Assembly: GCA_963530515.1 (NCBI GenBank)
Contig: CAUSEC010000027.1
Location: 1 to 64,000 of the forward strand
Origin: CBFFRJ01 sp963530515
GTDB taxonomy: Bacteria > Pseudomonadota > Gammaproteobacteria > Enterobacterales > Enterobacteriaceae
DNA length: 64,000 nucleotides
Reading direction: 5' to 3'
Made by a program: the position numbers and the translations under genes. The notes below the pieces were generated by a model. It did no database searches, was not told the origin of the DNA, and saw nothing but the letters and a program-made list of their open reading frames with translations. This document shows, in pieces, positions 8,461 through 17,100 of this stretch (position 1 is the first letter of the stretch; every line of letters begins with the position of its first letter).

Positions 8461-8494
8461 AAAAAGGGGCTCATTTCTGAGCCCCTTCTCTTTT
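8460..8494. terminator. Bidirectional terminator between tyrP and yecA
   Basis: GGGGCTCA (8466-8473) and TGAGCCCC (8478-8485) form a stem flanked by an A-tract and a T-rich tail, immediately after the tyrP stop and just before the convergent yecA stop. Confidence 0.85.
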
Positions 8495-9161
8495 AGTGCA
8501 AGCAACAGCTTTTAAATTTCCTGCCGCTGCCACACGGGCAAGGATCGTTACGCCCGACCTTCACACCATTAACAATCGGCTGCTGAACCACCGGCTGCTG
8601 CGGATTGGCGGACCAGTATTCGTACAGACGCAGCGCCGCCGGGCGAATCGCGTCAACGCTTTGCATGAACTGCTCTTCGTCCAGCTCATCCAGACGTGAG
8701 AAATTCTCTTCGGTACCGTGCAGTGCAATCGCGTCCAGATCGGGTTTCAGTGCTTCCGGTAGTGTCGACCAGTCCGTCAGCCCCACACCGCGCATATAAC
8801 CAAAGCACCACTCTTCCACCACGGTGAAGTGCTGGCCTTCCACTTCGTTCTCACCGAACACCGGCTCGAACTGGTCAGGATAGTCGCTCAGGCGCTCAGC
8901 AATATCGTTCATATGCTGGAAGCAGAGGTTGATGAAACGATCCATTTCGCGATCGTTCTTCCAGCGTGGGATATTTTTCTCCCCACCCCAGATAGCCACC
9001 AGCCAGGTGTCAGGCTCGACCACAACCGGACCGGACAATACCGCCGTCAGCAGGCCATCCAGCTCAGCGACATCGAGAATAGATTCATCGCCATGCGCGT
9101 GAGACATCAATGTCTCTTCCAGCCATTGCAGTTCGTTTTCGTTTAATGGGCCTTCTGCCAT
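8493..9161 (-). CDS. yecA: UPF0149/SEC-C protein YecA
   Basis: The 222-residue protein (221 in E. coli) has an N-terminal UPF0149 (YgfB-like) helical domain, about residues 10-185. It ends in a zinc-binding SEC-C motif, VGRNDPCPCGSGRKFKSCC, like the C-terminus of SecA. E. coli YecA/AscA has been reported as a SecA-related accessory protein binding SecB or ribosomes, but its role is not settled. ATG 9161 follows a GGAGC-like site. It ends at the terminator shared with tyrP. Confidence 0.92.
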   Translation of the reverse strand: MAEGPLNENELQWLEETLMSHAHGDESILDVAELDGLLTAVLSGPVVVEPDTWLVAIWGGEKNIPRWKNDREMDRFINLCFQHMNDIAERLSDYPDQFEPVFGENEVEGQHFTVVEEWCFGYMRGVGLTDWSTLPEALKPDLDAIALHGTEENFSRLDELDEEQFMQSVDAIRPAALRLYEYWSANPQQPVVQQPIVNGVKVGRNDPCPCGSGRKFKSCCLH

Positions 9162-9219
9162 ATGAGATGCTCCTGAGGGCGATAGGGATAAGTTGGAAAC
9201 GACGCAAGGGTATCACAAA

Positions 9220-9262
9220 TGCCATCACGCTGCCTGCCTGGTGGGCGGACTGCGTGATGGCA
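9220..9262 (-). terminator. Hairpin after the Hsp70-like gene
   Basis: TGCCATCACGC (9220-9230) and GCGTGATGGCA (9252-9262) form a perfect 11-bp stem with further partial pairing (GCC/GGC) in the 21-nt loop. It starts 5 bp after the end of the five-gene accessory operon and about 60 bp before yecA. The T-tract is poor, so it may be a processing or mRNA-stability hairpin rather than a strong terminator. Confidence 0.5.
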
Positions 9263-9267
9263 GAGTA

Positions 9268-11907
9268 TTATTTCAACACGAGGGTCTCAAACTGGGTGGT
9301 CGGCGACGCGATGGCCTCCAGAGAAACCGCAAGCGCCAGCTCAATCTCATTGGGCGCAGTGGCACGGGCAAACACCTTGTCACCTTTTTGATAAACGGCG
9401 TAACGCATACGCAGGCGTTTAACCTCGTTATCGGTTGCAACCAACTCCCCCGTTTGTGCAAGCGGCGTTTGCGTATACAGCAATTCAAAAATACCTTCGC
9501 GCTGCGGCCCTAACTCGTACCATTGCTGGTATGGCGCATTCAACGGCAGTCCTGTCGTGAATTTCCCCAGCCGCGTGCGGCCCACATAAAACGCAAAACC
9601 GGCCTCCCCCTGGCTCTGTTGACGCGTCCGGTTGATGACTTTAATCACCCCGCCCGGTCGTAAATCCAGCAGCCCCAGCGCCACGCCCGTTTTTGCGGAA
9701 GGATGATAAGGTTCATCATCATGGCTCTCAAGTGGTGGGTGAATGTGCACGTCTGGCATGTGATGACCAAATCGACTGCGTAACCGTTGTATCAGCAGCG
9801 GTTCATCATCATCGTCCTGCGGGTTACTGTCGCAGCCAAAAAGTCTGGCAACCCAGCGGGAACGGCTCGCATTGCCTGCCAGCAGGATGTGAATTTCCGC
9901 CGGTAGCGGGTCAAATGCTTGCCCCAGCGCACTGACAAATTTCTCAATACCCAGGCCAATCCGGCTTTCGAGGTAAGACTCAAGGGCCGCATACGGGAAA
10001 ATCAGATCGCACTGTTTACGATCGCCATCGCGGTTAAAAAGCTCAACGCTTTTTGTCACATCGTCACTGTTCTCATCAATACTAAAGTCCGCGTCTTCCC
10101 AGAACTCTCTCAACTGGCTAATCAGCAGCAACGTATTGCTGTAAGCGGCCTGGCTGCTCTCCAGCAGGCTTTCAGCCCCCGGAAAAGACTCAGCATCCAG
10201 CGGACGTGTAAACACAATCTGATATTTCCGACAGGTATCAAGGTTTTCTCTGAACACACAGTAGGCCATGTTTTCGAGTAAATTTTCACCCCCAAGAAAC
10301 TTATCGCCCGCCGGTGCGAAGTGTTCAAAGACTTGCTCGTAGCCTTCATCGGCCTCCTCGTCTGAAGGCAGACGATAAAAACCGAAATCGAAATCTGTCG
10401 TACCGCCGCCAAAATCAAAAACGGCATAGGCAGTTCCCTCAGATGTCGGCTCCACTTGCAAAACGTCAAGGGCACAAACCGCATACGCCGCCGGTTCGCT
10501 TGCCAGCTCTTCAACGCGAAAACGGTTCAACGCCTCTTGTTGCGTCACCAGGGTGACCGGCAGACTGCGCTGTAATCCACGTTTAAAGCTCGCAAGGATC
10601 TTCTCTTTAACGGCTTTCGGGTACTCCACCGGGAAGGTCATGAAATATTCGAGATAGAGACCGCGCCCGCGCCAGTTAATCGTCATCCCCAGGAACCAGG
10701 CATACAACTCAATAGGATCGAAGGGGTAATCATTCTCAATGCGCATCAGCTGACCACGCGCGGGGGTATTTTGCGTGAGTGGCTCTAACCGGTGCTCTAC
10801 CCCTTGCTGATCGGTAAAAATGACCTGCAGATCCTGAGACTGACGCAACGCCCACTGCTTAAGTTTGGTCAGAATACTGCTCACCCCGGCGGTGTCATGA
10901 TGACTGTCATGCAATCGCGCCCGGGCTTCATGCGAGCAATGCACGTCATCCCAGGATACGTGCGGACGATAAGCCATCCGCTTCCATTCGGTCAGGACGT
11001 TTTCCAGGCTGACGATCTCTAACACGGTCGGGTTCTCAAAATGCGCTGCCACAACCGGATCGGCGAAATCACGTACCCCGACACGCATCAACTCTTTTCT
11101 GCCATTATCGCTTTCACAGGCCACTACCGTACTGCTGGTGCCAAAGTCGATCGCAATACAACCTGGACGGACATCAAGCGCCGGGTTACGTGGGCGGACA
11201 TCTATTTCCTCACAGATATCCGGGTCACAACCCCAAAACTCCCAGATGCCTTTATTAATATCCCGTATGGTCAGTGGATCAATTTTTGGCAGGCGGTTGG
11301 TCTGATAATCAAGATTGATCAGGCAACCTTGCAGATACTGTTCCAGCTCGCCCAGCCAGTTATGTTTCTCATTGTGCAACGTCACCAGGCTGAACGGATT
11401 ATCCAGCAAAATATCATTCAACACGGTCTGACTGACGCTGATACAAGGAAGCGATGGCCATTCGGAAGTGTGTGGACGGGGTGTCGGATAATCGAAATTG
11501 AGATCGACATATCCTTCCTGCACATAGAATCCGGCTCTGCTGTCCAGCTGGTTATTGGTACCGGACCGCAGCGGGTTAACGGGATTTTTGGCAAAAGGCA
11601 TCAGCTCTTGCTGCCGTGGCAAACGCCAGCCGCTCAGCCCCAGCCAGCGTAGCCCCTCGCAGGCGTGCACATTGGCCTCATGAGACCCCGTTATAAAACC
11701 ATTGCGGTCACCGCTCCAGAGCAGGATGTTCCCTTCGCAGCGTTGAATCAGCCACACCTGCCCATCAGCGTCGATCAATTTTCCCAGACTTTTGGTCTTA
11801 AAAAGATCGCTGATGAATGCCTCAGTCATCCGCTGCAACGCGTTTTCATGCAGAATGATGTCAAACGACTCTATCGCTTTGCTTTCGTGTGTCACTTGTC
11901 TGTCCAT
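9268..11907 (-). CDS. Hsp70-like ATPase with N-terminal Lcl/DUF1566-like domain
   Basis: The 879-residue protein is the last gene of a five-gene operon. Residues about 251-690 form an Hsp70/actin-type nucleotide-binding domain: phosphate-1 CIAIDFGTSSTVVA (250-263), phosphate-2 AVFDFGGGTTDFDFG (495-509) and an adenosine motif ILLAGNASRSRWV (674-686). The N-terminus (about 45-160) resembles the Lcl_C/DUF1566 fold, with HACEGLRWLGLSGWRLPRQQ at 81-100 matching that family's WRLP signature. No canonical DnaK substrate-binding domain or EEVD tail is seen; the last 140 residues are unassigned. It is not DnaK, HscA or HscC. ATG 11907 is 12 bp after the preceding stop and lacks a strong ribosome site, suggesting translational coupling. 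The function is unknown; the context suggests an ATP-driven complex with the HerA-like partner. Confidence 0.8.
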   Translation of the reverse strand: MDRQVTHESKAIESFDIILHENALQRMTEAFISDLFKTKSLGKLIDADGQVWLIQRCEGNILLWSGDRNGFITGSHEANVHACEGLRWLGLSGWRLPRQQELMPFAKNPVNPLRSGTNNQLDSRAGFYVQEGYVDLNFDYPTPRPHTSEWPSLPCISVSQTVLNDILLDNPFSLVTLHNEKHNWLGELEQYLQGCLINLDYQTNRLPKIDPLTIRDINKGIWEFWGCDPDICEEIDVRPRNPALDVRPGCIAIDFGTSSTVVACESDNGRKELMRVGVRDFADPVVAAHFENPTVLEIVSLENVLTEWKRMAYRPHVSWDDVHCSHEARARLHDSHHDTAGVSSILTKLKQWALRQSQDLQVIFTDQQGVEHRLEPLTQNTPARGQLMRIENDYPFDPIELYAWFLGMTINWRGRGLYLEYFMTFPVEYPKAVKEKILASFKRGLQRSLPVTLVTQQEALNRFRVEELASEPAAYAVCALDVLQVEPTSEGTAYAVFDFGGGTTDFDFGFYRLPSDEEADEGYEQVFEHFAPAGDKFLGGENLLENMAYCVFRENLDTCRKYQIVFTRPLDAESFPGAESLLESSQAAYSNTLLLISQLREFWEDADFSIDENSDDVTKSVELFNRDGDRKQCDLIFPYAALESYLESRIGLGIEKFVSALGQAFDPLPAEIHILLAGNASRSRWVARLFGCDSNPQDDDDEPLLIQRLRSRFGHHMPDVHIHPPLESHDDEPYHPSAKTGVALGLLDLRPGGVIKVINRTRQQSQGEAGFAFYVGRTRLGKFTTGLPLNAPYQQWYELGPQREGIFELLYTQTPLAQTGELVATDNEVKRLRMRYAVYQKGDKVFARATAPNEIELALAVSLEAIASPTTQFETLVLK

Positions 11908-11919
11908 CGTTTTTACTGG

Positions 11920-12537
11920 TTATCCGCGTAACTTCGCCACCGGTTTACGGCAGACTTTGCCCGCGCTGTTCATCAGCCCTGGCAGCAGCAATGCTGCAAT
12001 CTTGTCGCCTTGCCCCACTGAGAAGTGTTTTTCGTAGTTGTACTGCTCTCCTTCGCTCACCAAAATCAGGCTGGCCGCGTGATCAACCCACAATCGGTTG
12101 TGACATCGCAGCACGAAATTGAGTAATCGCTGCTCGTCCGTCGATAGAGGGGATTCACTGGCCAAAATGCGCGTTTTCAGCGTATCCCAGAGAATTTCAA
12201 TTCGCTCCCAGTGGCTGGCGACGGTTAACAGCTGCTCGACCTGAGAGTCTTCATCTGGGGCAAGTTCCTGACGCAAAAATCGCTGTTGCAACTCTGTATC
12301 GTTGCGGATGAGAGCAACCATCGCAAAGAGTTCAGACAGTCTGTCGTGCTGTTGCGCCCCCTCTACCGGCAACGCCTGATCAGGATTAACAGCGGGGTTG
12401 GGATCGGGTTGCGAGCGGGTTTCCACTGGCATTTCGCTCAACTTGCGAAATTGCTCACGCACGCTTGCTTCGACGAGGTCAGCCATCCAGACGCGAAAGT
12501 CCGGATCGTCGAGTAGTTGTTTAAACGGGGAGGTCAT
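11920..12537 (-). CDS. Accessory-operon protein with GrpE-like C-terminus
   Basis: The 205-residue soluble protein is mostly helical. Its last 45 residues (NYEKHFSVGQGDKIAALLLP ... GKVCRKPVAKLRG) follow the spacing of the GrpE beta-domain (hydrophobic strand, Gly, basic-Pro-Val ending). It lies immediately before the Hsp70-like gene, where a nucleotide-exchange partner would make sense. The GrpE resemblance is by pattern only. The start ATG 12537 is preceded by AAGGAGCG. Stops and starts within the operon are 12-26 bp apart. It could instead be an unrelated scaffold protein. Confidence 0.7.
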   Translation of the reverse strand: MTSPFKQLLDDPDFRVWMADLVEASVREQFRKLSEMPVETRSQPDPNPAVNPDQALPVEGAQQHDRLSELFAMVALIRNDTELQQRFLRQELAPDEDSQVEQLLTVASHWERIEILWDTLKTRILASESPLSTDEQRLLNFVLRCHNRLWVDHAASLILVSEGEQYNYEKHFSVGQGDKIAALLLPGLMNSAGKVCRKPVAKLRG

Positions 12538-12563
12538 ATCGCTCCTTATTGCGTATGTCAGGC

Positions 12564-13409
12564 TCAGAAACCCATCAGGGATTCTGCTTCCGGGCGCAGC
12601 GGAAACGAACCTGTTTCCATAAAACGCTGAACCAGAGCACGGATTTGCTGCTGGTGATGCATTCTGAGCTGCATAAACCCACGTTTTTTCATCACCAGCG
12701 TGCTGCGCTCGGGTTCTGGGTAGGGGCTCTTGATATCTGGCAATGTCAGTGAACCCAGCAGTAGCGCAAAATCGCTGACACTCACCCGCTGCCAGAAATG
12801 GGGGAAAAAGAGAGGCATAAACTGCGCGACAGCTTCAGCATCCAGCCCGTCATCACGACTGACCCACTGTACCTGCTGCTGTGCGTCGTTAAGGGCTTCA
12901 GTCTGCGTCTGCAGGCGCTGCTGGCTCTCTTTGAGCGCAGCCTGCAGGGCGAGGTTTTCCTGCTGCTCACTGTGTAGCTGTCGCATCAGCGCTTCATGCT
13001 CATCGGGCATTTCCTGCAATGGCCGGGTTTTGCTGGCCGACTGCTGCGAAAAAAGCTGCTGACACACGCCAGGTAACAGATGTCGGCAGTAGCGCTCCGT
13101 CCACGGCAGTTCTGCGCCCGCATTGCTGACCCACATCGACAAGGGCAGCACCAGTAATGGATAGCTCTGCAGCTTACTCACAAGCGTCGTCAGCAACGGC
13201 GCAAAGAGACCGTCATACAACACGATAATGTGCCGGGGCGGTTGATAGTCGAGGCGTGCCTGGAATTCATCAATAATATCGCGCAACGCGGTTTCACTGG
13301 TGCAAGGCAGACGCTCTTCACGATTAATCGGCTCAAGCCGCCATACCTCACCTTCTTCTTTCAGGCAGACAAAATGGTGCTGATTCAGCACCACGGCATA
13401 ATTCATCAT
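12564..13409 (-). CDS. Coiled-coil protein of the HerA-Hsp70 operon, unknown function
   Basis: The 281-residue protein has an N-terminal globular part (about 1-125) with beta-strand-like segments such as NYAVVLNQHHFVCLKEEG and HIIVLYDGLFAPLL. A predicted coiled coil (about 135-195) is rich in Gln, Glu and Leu heptads, and the C-terminal part is Pro/Arg-rich. The first strands loosely recall actin-fold or polymerising proteins, but no motif is decisive and I do not recognise the family. ATG 13409 is 2 bp after the preceding stop, with AAGGGA as ribosome site, so it is tightly coupled to the upstream gene. Confidence 0.7.
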   Translation of the reverse strand: MMNYAVVLNQHHFVCLKEEGEVWRLEPINREERLPCTSETALRDIIDEFQARLDYQPPRHIIVLYDGLFAPLLTTLVSKLQSYPLLVLPLSMWVSNAGAELPWTERYCRHLLPGVCQQLFSQQSASKTRPLQEMPDEHEALMRQLHSEQQENLALQAALKESQQRLQTQTEALNDAQQQVQWVSRDDGLDAEAVAQFMPLFFPHFWQRVSVSDFALLLGSLTLPDIKSPYPEPERSTLVMKKRGFMQLRMHHQQQIRALVQRFMETGSFPLRPEAESLMGF

Positions 13410-13411
13410 CC

Positions 13412-14065
13412 TCAGTTCCCTTGCTGTTGATGCTCTTCGCGCATACTACGCAACTTTTCGCTAAAAGCTTCCGGATTGATTCCCGCCGCCAGCCCCTGCT
13501 CATTTTTAAGCAGTAACGTCTCCACCTCTTTGCTATCAAAACGGTCGAGGTCACCCTCCAGGTAGTCGCGAATCTGTTGGAAGTCCTGGGTTTTCTCCAG
13601 CAGCCCCCCCACCCGCTCAGGGGTAAAGAAATCACTTTTTTGTGCGACCAGGAAAATCAGGCTCACTGCTGACTCCACTGAAAAGCCTTTTATCTCAGTC
13701 AGCCCCTGGGCAACAACCCCAGCGCTGGCAGCGATTTTATCACCGGTCGACCACTTCTCTTTCAGCTCAGGCTTCACCTCAAAATTCTTTATCGCGCTGG
13801 CGTACTCCTCAAAAGAGGAAAAATCATCGGCCTTGATCCCTGCCTCTGCCGCCGCGAGCACCTTTTCACCGTGCTGTTCAGGATTGCAGTTCGCCGGGAA
13901 AATGTTCAGAACAGAACCGATGATGTTCACCACCCCAGAGATGGCATTCCATGTCGCTGGACTGGTAACTACGCTAATAAGCGTACTGGCAACAGAACCG
14001 GCAAGGCCGCCAATCACCGATACTGCGGCGGAAGCCACCGATAATACGGCACTAAATAATCCCAT
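13412..14065 (-). CDS. Small protein with membrane-like N-terminus in the HerA-Hsp70 operon
   Basis: The 217-residue protein begins MGLFSAVLSVASAAVSVIGG, and its first 55 residues are a Gly/Ala/Ser/Val-rich hydrophobic stretch like a membrane-inserting or self-associating segment. The remaining 160 residues are hydrophilic and helical. I chose ATG 14065 because AAAGGAGG lies 4 bp upstream. A longer frame from 14110 would overlap the preceding gene and has no ribosome site. There is no cleavable signal peptide pattern. The function is unknown; an amphipathic pore-like or membrane-anchor role is a hypothesis from composition alone. Confidence 0.72.
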   Translation of the reverse strand: MGLFSAVLSVASAAVSVIGGLAGSVASTLISVVTSPATWNAISGVVNIIGSVLNIFPANCNPEQHGEKVLAAAEAGIKADDFSSFEEYASAIKNFEVKPELKEKWSTGDKIAASAGVVAQGLTEIKGFSVESAVSLIFLVAQKSDFFTPERVGGLLEKTQDFQQIRDYLEGDLDRFDSKEVETLLLKNEQGLAAGINPEAFSEKLRSMREEHQQQGN

Positions 14066-14079
14066 AAATCCTCCTTTAC

Positions 14080-17000
14080 TCACTGCATTAATGAACGGCT
14101 TTTTTTCCACATATCATCCAGCGAGGCGATGAATTCCTCATCCTTCCCGCTCTCATATTCTCTCGCACTGGCCAGCAGCGGCCCCAGCCGCTGATGAAAT
14201 TTGCCCCGCAGAAATTCAGGGGAGTGATCGGTGGTATCCATCGCCATGGCGACCAGCGCATTTCGGGCATCAGGTACGGCCTGCGAACCTTCGACGGCAA
14301 TCAGTCGCTGCAATGTTTGTGCAAGCTGCGGTAACTGCAATGCCTGAGCGGGCGTACCTGCAAAGCGTGAATACAATGTGAGCTGCGTCAGCACCTTGCT
14401 AAGCAACTGGCTCAGGCTGATAAACTCCGCCGCATCGCTAAAGGCTGTGCAGGCCGCCAGTTGCGGAAAAAGGCGCGCCCGCTGTGGCCACCAGTAGTGA
14501 ACTCCGCGTTCGGCAATCAGCCGCTCATCAATGGGATCCCCGGTGGTATTGGCATGAGAGGTGATCTGGGTCAGAACCGCGCCATGCCAGCCGCCGCCAT
14601 AGACCACCGCCTGGCCGGTTTGCAGCGACGGCAGGAAATTCTTCTGCTCATCACTCAGGGTTATCGCATTGCCTATCACTTCCCGATCGTCGGCGGAAAA
14701 GAGGCGATGTACAATTTTGGTATTGGTGTTCTTAATAACATCCGTCACCAGCTTGTTAGGGATCTGGTCGGCGATGATCAGTCCTTCGCCGTACTTACGG
14801 ACTTCGGCGAGCAGGTTGCTGAACATCTCCACGCCGAGTTTCTTGCTGCCCGCTTCACCCGGTTCAGGTTTTGCCAGCAACCGGTGTGCCTCCTCAATCA
14901 GAGTCAGGTGCCGGTACCCCGGTTCACGCAAATACCGCTGCTTAATACTTTCGGCAAAACGAGTGACAATCAGTGCCATCAGTAATGATTTATCACTCTC
15001 GTCTTTTAGCTCATCAAGTTCGATGACCACCTTTTTATCAAGCAATGCATCAAAATCCAGTGAATGACGAACGTTCAGCATCCGACTCTTGGTGCCTTTC
15101 GTCAGGTCAGTGAGTCGGGCTACTAGCGACCCCTGATACTTCTGTTCAAACTCCTGCCCCATCCCTTTAGACTTAATCACGTTACCCAACTCAGCGATCA
15201 TGTCGCTGAAGTTCGGCCAGGCACCGCTGTTGACGGCAAAGGGGGATTCGAAGAGGACGTTGTGGTTATTATGAATATCCCAACCTTTTTTCTCGTAGGC
15301 CAGAATGATGGCCTCCGTGACAATCATTGGCATGGCGGCCTCCATAGGGAAGACCGCCGTCAGGGCATTTTTCAGAATATCAATATGCCCGGTCAGTTGT
15401 TCTCCTGGCGACACCAGTTCAAACGGGTTGAGGCGAAAAGGCGTCAGATCCTCACGGCCCAGGCAGAGGTACTGCACATCGGGCGCTTTTTGGTACAACT
15501 CGCGGTATTCGGTTTTCGCCGGTTCAATCACCAGGAAAGGCAGGCCGGACTCCAGCAACAGCGTCATGCATGTCGTGGTCTTCCCCGCCCCCGTCACGCC
15601 CGTGATGAAGATGTGTTTATTGAGCTCATGCTTATCAAGCGATAATGGCTTGAAACTCAGCACCCGACCGTGCTGAATGACCTGCCCCATGGTCAGTGCT
15701 CTGCCTTCGGCTACGGGAGGCGGATTGAGGGCAAAATCCACGCATTTACGGATCTTCATGCCGGGTAACTCCTTATCCGGCAATCCCATCAGAAGAGCGA
15801 TTTCCTGGCAATGCAGCCAGGTGGCGCACTGCGCTTTTTGCTTTGCGGTGGTCACCAGCGAGTGAATTTCTTCGAAAAAAGGCGGCGCCGAAAGCAACGG
15901 TTCACGCGACAAGCACAGCAGCTGGCCAAGATCGGTAACCCTGGTATCAAAATCATGAACGTGCAGGGAGGTCAGTGACGCATTATTGCCCTGGAAGATT
16001 GAACGCACGCTGGCGCTGAGGCGTTCATAAACCGCTCTGTTTTGAGCTGCGATAAAGAGGGACGTCTTGAACATACCTTTGCTATTACCCTGCCGAAATC
16101 GCGGGATCTGCGTTTCGGCAAGGTGGCGGAGCAGCTCTTCATGGCTTTTATTGACCTCTTCGCGGGTTACCGCCTGGCCCTCGCCTTTCGTGGTGCTGCT
16201 GTTGGTATTGTCCGTGCGCCCCACCGTGCGGGTGCTATTGGTTCCATGGCTTGACGAACTGTTGGTGGTATGGCTTTCCGACTTGCTGTCGCTGGTGCTC
16301 TGATTTTTGCTGTAACCGCTGCTACTGCCGTCGCTTTTACCTTCGTTCATGCCCTGCGTTTTGCTACGTGAGGACGTCTCACCTTTCGTATCTGAGTGGT
16401 TCTCACCCGTCGCATCGCTCGCCGTGGTACTGACACCGCTTGCCTGCTGTTCGCTCTGGTTAAGAGACACCTGGACGGAATACTTGATTTGTGACGAGAC
16501 CTGCGTGGACAGCAGATAAAGCTGCTCAAGGATCTGTTCGGTCTCCTGGCTGTCGCCCGGCTGGCAGGCCACCACCATCCGCCAGTGTTCGCCAGCCAGT
16601 CCGTTTACCAGCCTCTCGACGCCCTGAAAATCAGCATCGCCATGGCGCGCGTCTTCATCGTTAAACGACGGAACACCGGTGATCATTCCCAGGCGCGACA
16701 TCTCCCCCAGCTGGATAACGTCCTGGTTTTGTGCCGCAGTAAGGGGGAGGATTTTGGCGCCAAGAAAATTACTGCTGAAAGCGCGTTCAAGCGTTTTTAT
16801 CGTGTCATGGGCAAACGGACTGGCATCCGCGACACCAATATAAAACTGGATGTCCTGACCATCACTTCGCAGCATATAAAGGAGGGTGGACGTCGAATCA
16901 CGCATATTCGCAATCACATTATTCATCGCCAGCCGATGGCTTGCGGCGCTGTCATCAGTCATTTCATCAATTCGATAAAAACGAAACTCCGTTCCCGCCG

Positions 17001-17100
17001 GGGAGACTGACGGGAGGTTCGGTTGCCACTGCAACGTTTGCCGACTCCAGTCCGGAATAGTTAAATGACTTAATGTGATTAACTCTTTAAATTCAGTCAT
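14080..17100 (-). CDS. HerA/FtsK-superfamily ATPase (DUF87-like) with Ser-rich linker
   Basis: The 1006-residue protein is first in the operon. Its C-terminal half is a HerA-type motor: Walker A GVTGAGKTT (501-509), Walker B LTLIEEAH (732-739), then AEVRKYGEGLIIADQIP (765-781), the arginine-finger/sensor block of HerA and VirB4-like ATPases. The N-terminal 210 residues form a separate domain of unknown type. Residues about 215-310 are a low-complexity Ser/Thr/Asn/Gly linker. HerA proteins are hexameric DNA or protein translocases that usually pair with a nuclease such as NurA, SIR2 or DUF4297. No nuclease is seen here; the neighbours are an Hsp70-like protein and two unknown proteins. ATG 17100 follows GGAAGG at 8 bp. 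Confidence 0.85.
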   Translation of the reverse strand: MTEFKELITLSHLTIPDWSRQTLQWQPNLPSVSPAGTEFRFYRIDEMTDDSAASHRLAMNNVIANMRDSTSTLLYMLRSDGQDIQFYIGVADASPFAHDTIKTLERAFSSNFLGAKILPLTAAQNQDVIQLGEMSRLGMITGVPSFNDEDARHGDADFQGVERLVNGLAGEHWRMVVACQPGDSQETEQILEQLYLLSTQVSSQIKYSVQVSLNQSEQQASGVSTTASDATGENHSDTKGETSSRSKTQGMNEGKSDGSSSGYSKNQSTSDSKSESHTTNSSSSHGTNSTRTVGRTDNTNSSTTKGEGQAVTREEVNKSHEELLRHLAETQIPRFRQGNSKGMFKTSLFIAAQNRAVYERLSASVRSIFQGNNASLTSLHVHDFDTRVTDLGQLLCLSREPLLSAPPFFEEIHSLVTTAKQKAQCATWLHCQEIALLMGLPDKELPGMKIRKCVDFALNPPPVAEGRALTMGQVIQHGRVLSFKPLSLDKHELNKHIFITGVTGAGKTTTCMTLLLESGLPFLVIEPAKTEYRELYQKAPDVQYLCLGREDLTPFRLNPFELVSPGEQLTGHIDILKNALTAVFPMEAAMPMIVTEAIILAYEKKGWDIHNNHNVLFESPFAVNSGAWPNFSDMIAELGNVIKSKGMGQEFEQKYQGSLVARLTDLTKGTKSRMLNVRHSLDFDALLDKKVVIELDELKDESDKSLLMALIVTRFAESIKQRYLREPGYRHLTLIEEAHRLLAKPEPGEAGSKKLGVEMFSNLLAEVRKYGEGLIIADQIPNKLVTDVIKNTNTKIVHRLFSADDREVIGNAITLSDEQKNFLPSLQTGQAVVYGGGWHGAVLTQITSHANTTGDPIDERLIAERGVHYWWPQRARLFPQLAACTAFSDAAEFISLSQLLSKVLTQLTLYSRFAGTPAQALQLPQLAQTLQRLIAVEGSQAVPDARNALVAMAMDTTDHSPEFLRGKFHQRLGPLLASAREYESGKDEEFIASLDDMWKKSRSLMQ

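Noticed and set aside
10122..10514. Minus-strand 130-codon frame inside the Hsp70-like gene
   Set aside because: It is a shadow frame within a well-supported long coding region with conserved ATPase motifs.
13412..14110. Longer start (14110) for the small membrane-like protein
   Set aside because: It would overlap the HerA gene by 31 bp and has no ribosome site, whereas ATG 14065 has AAAGGAGG 4 bp upstream.
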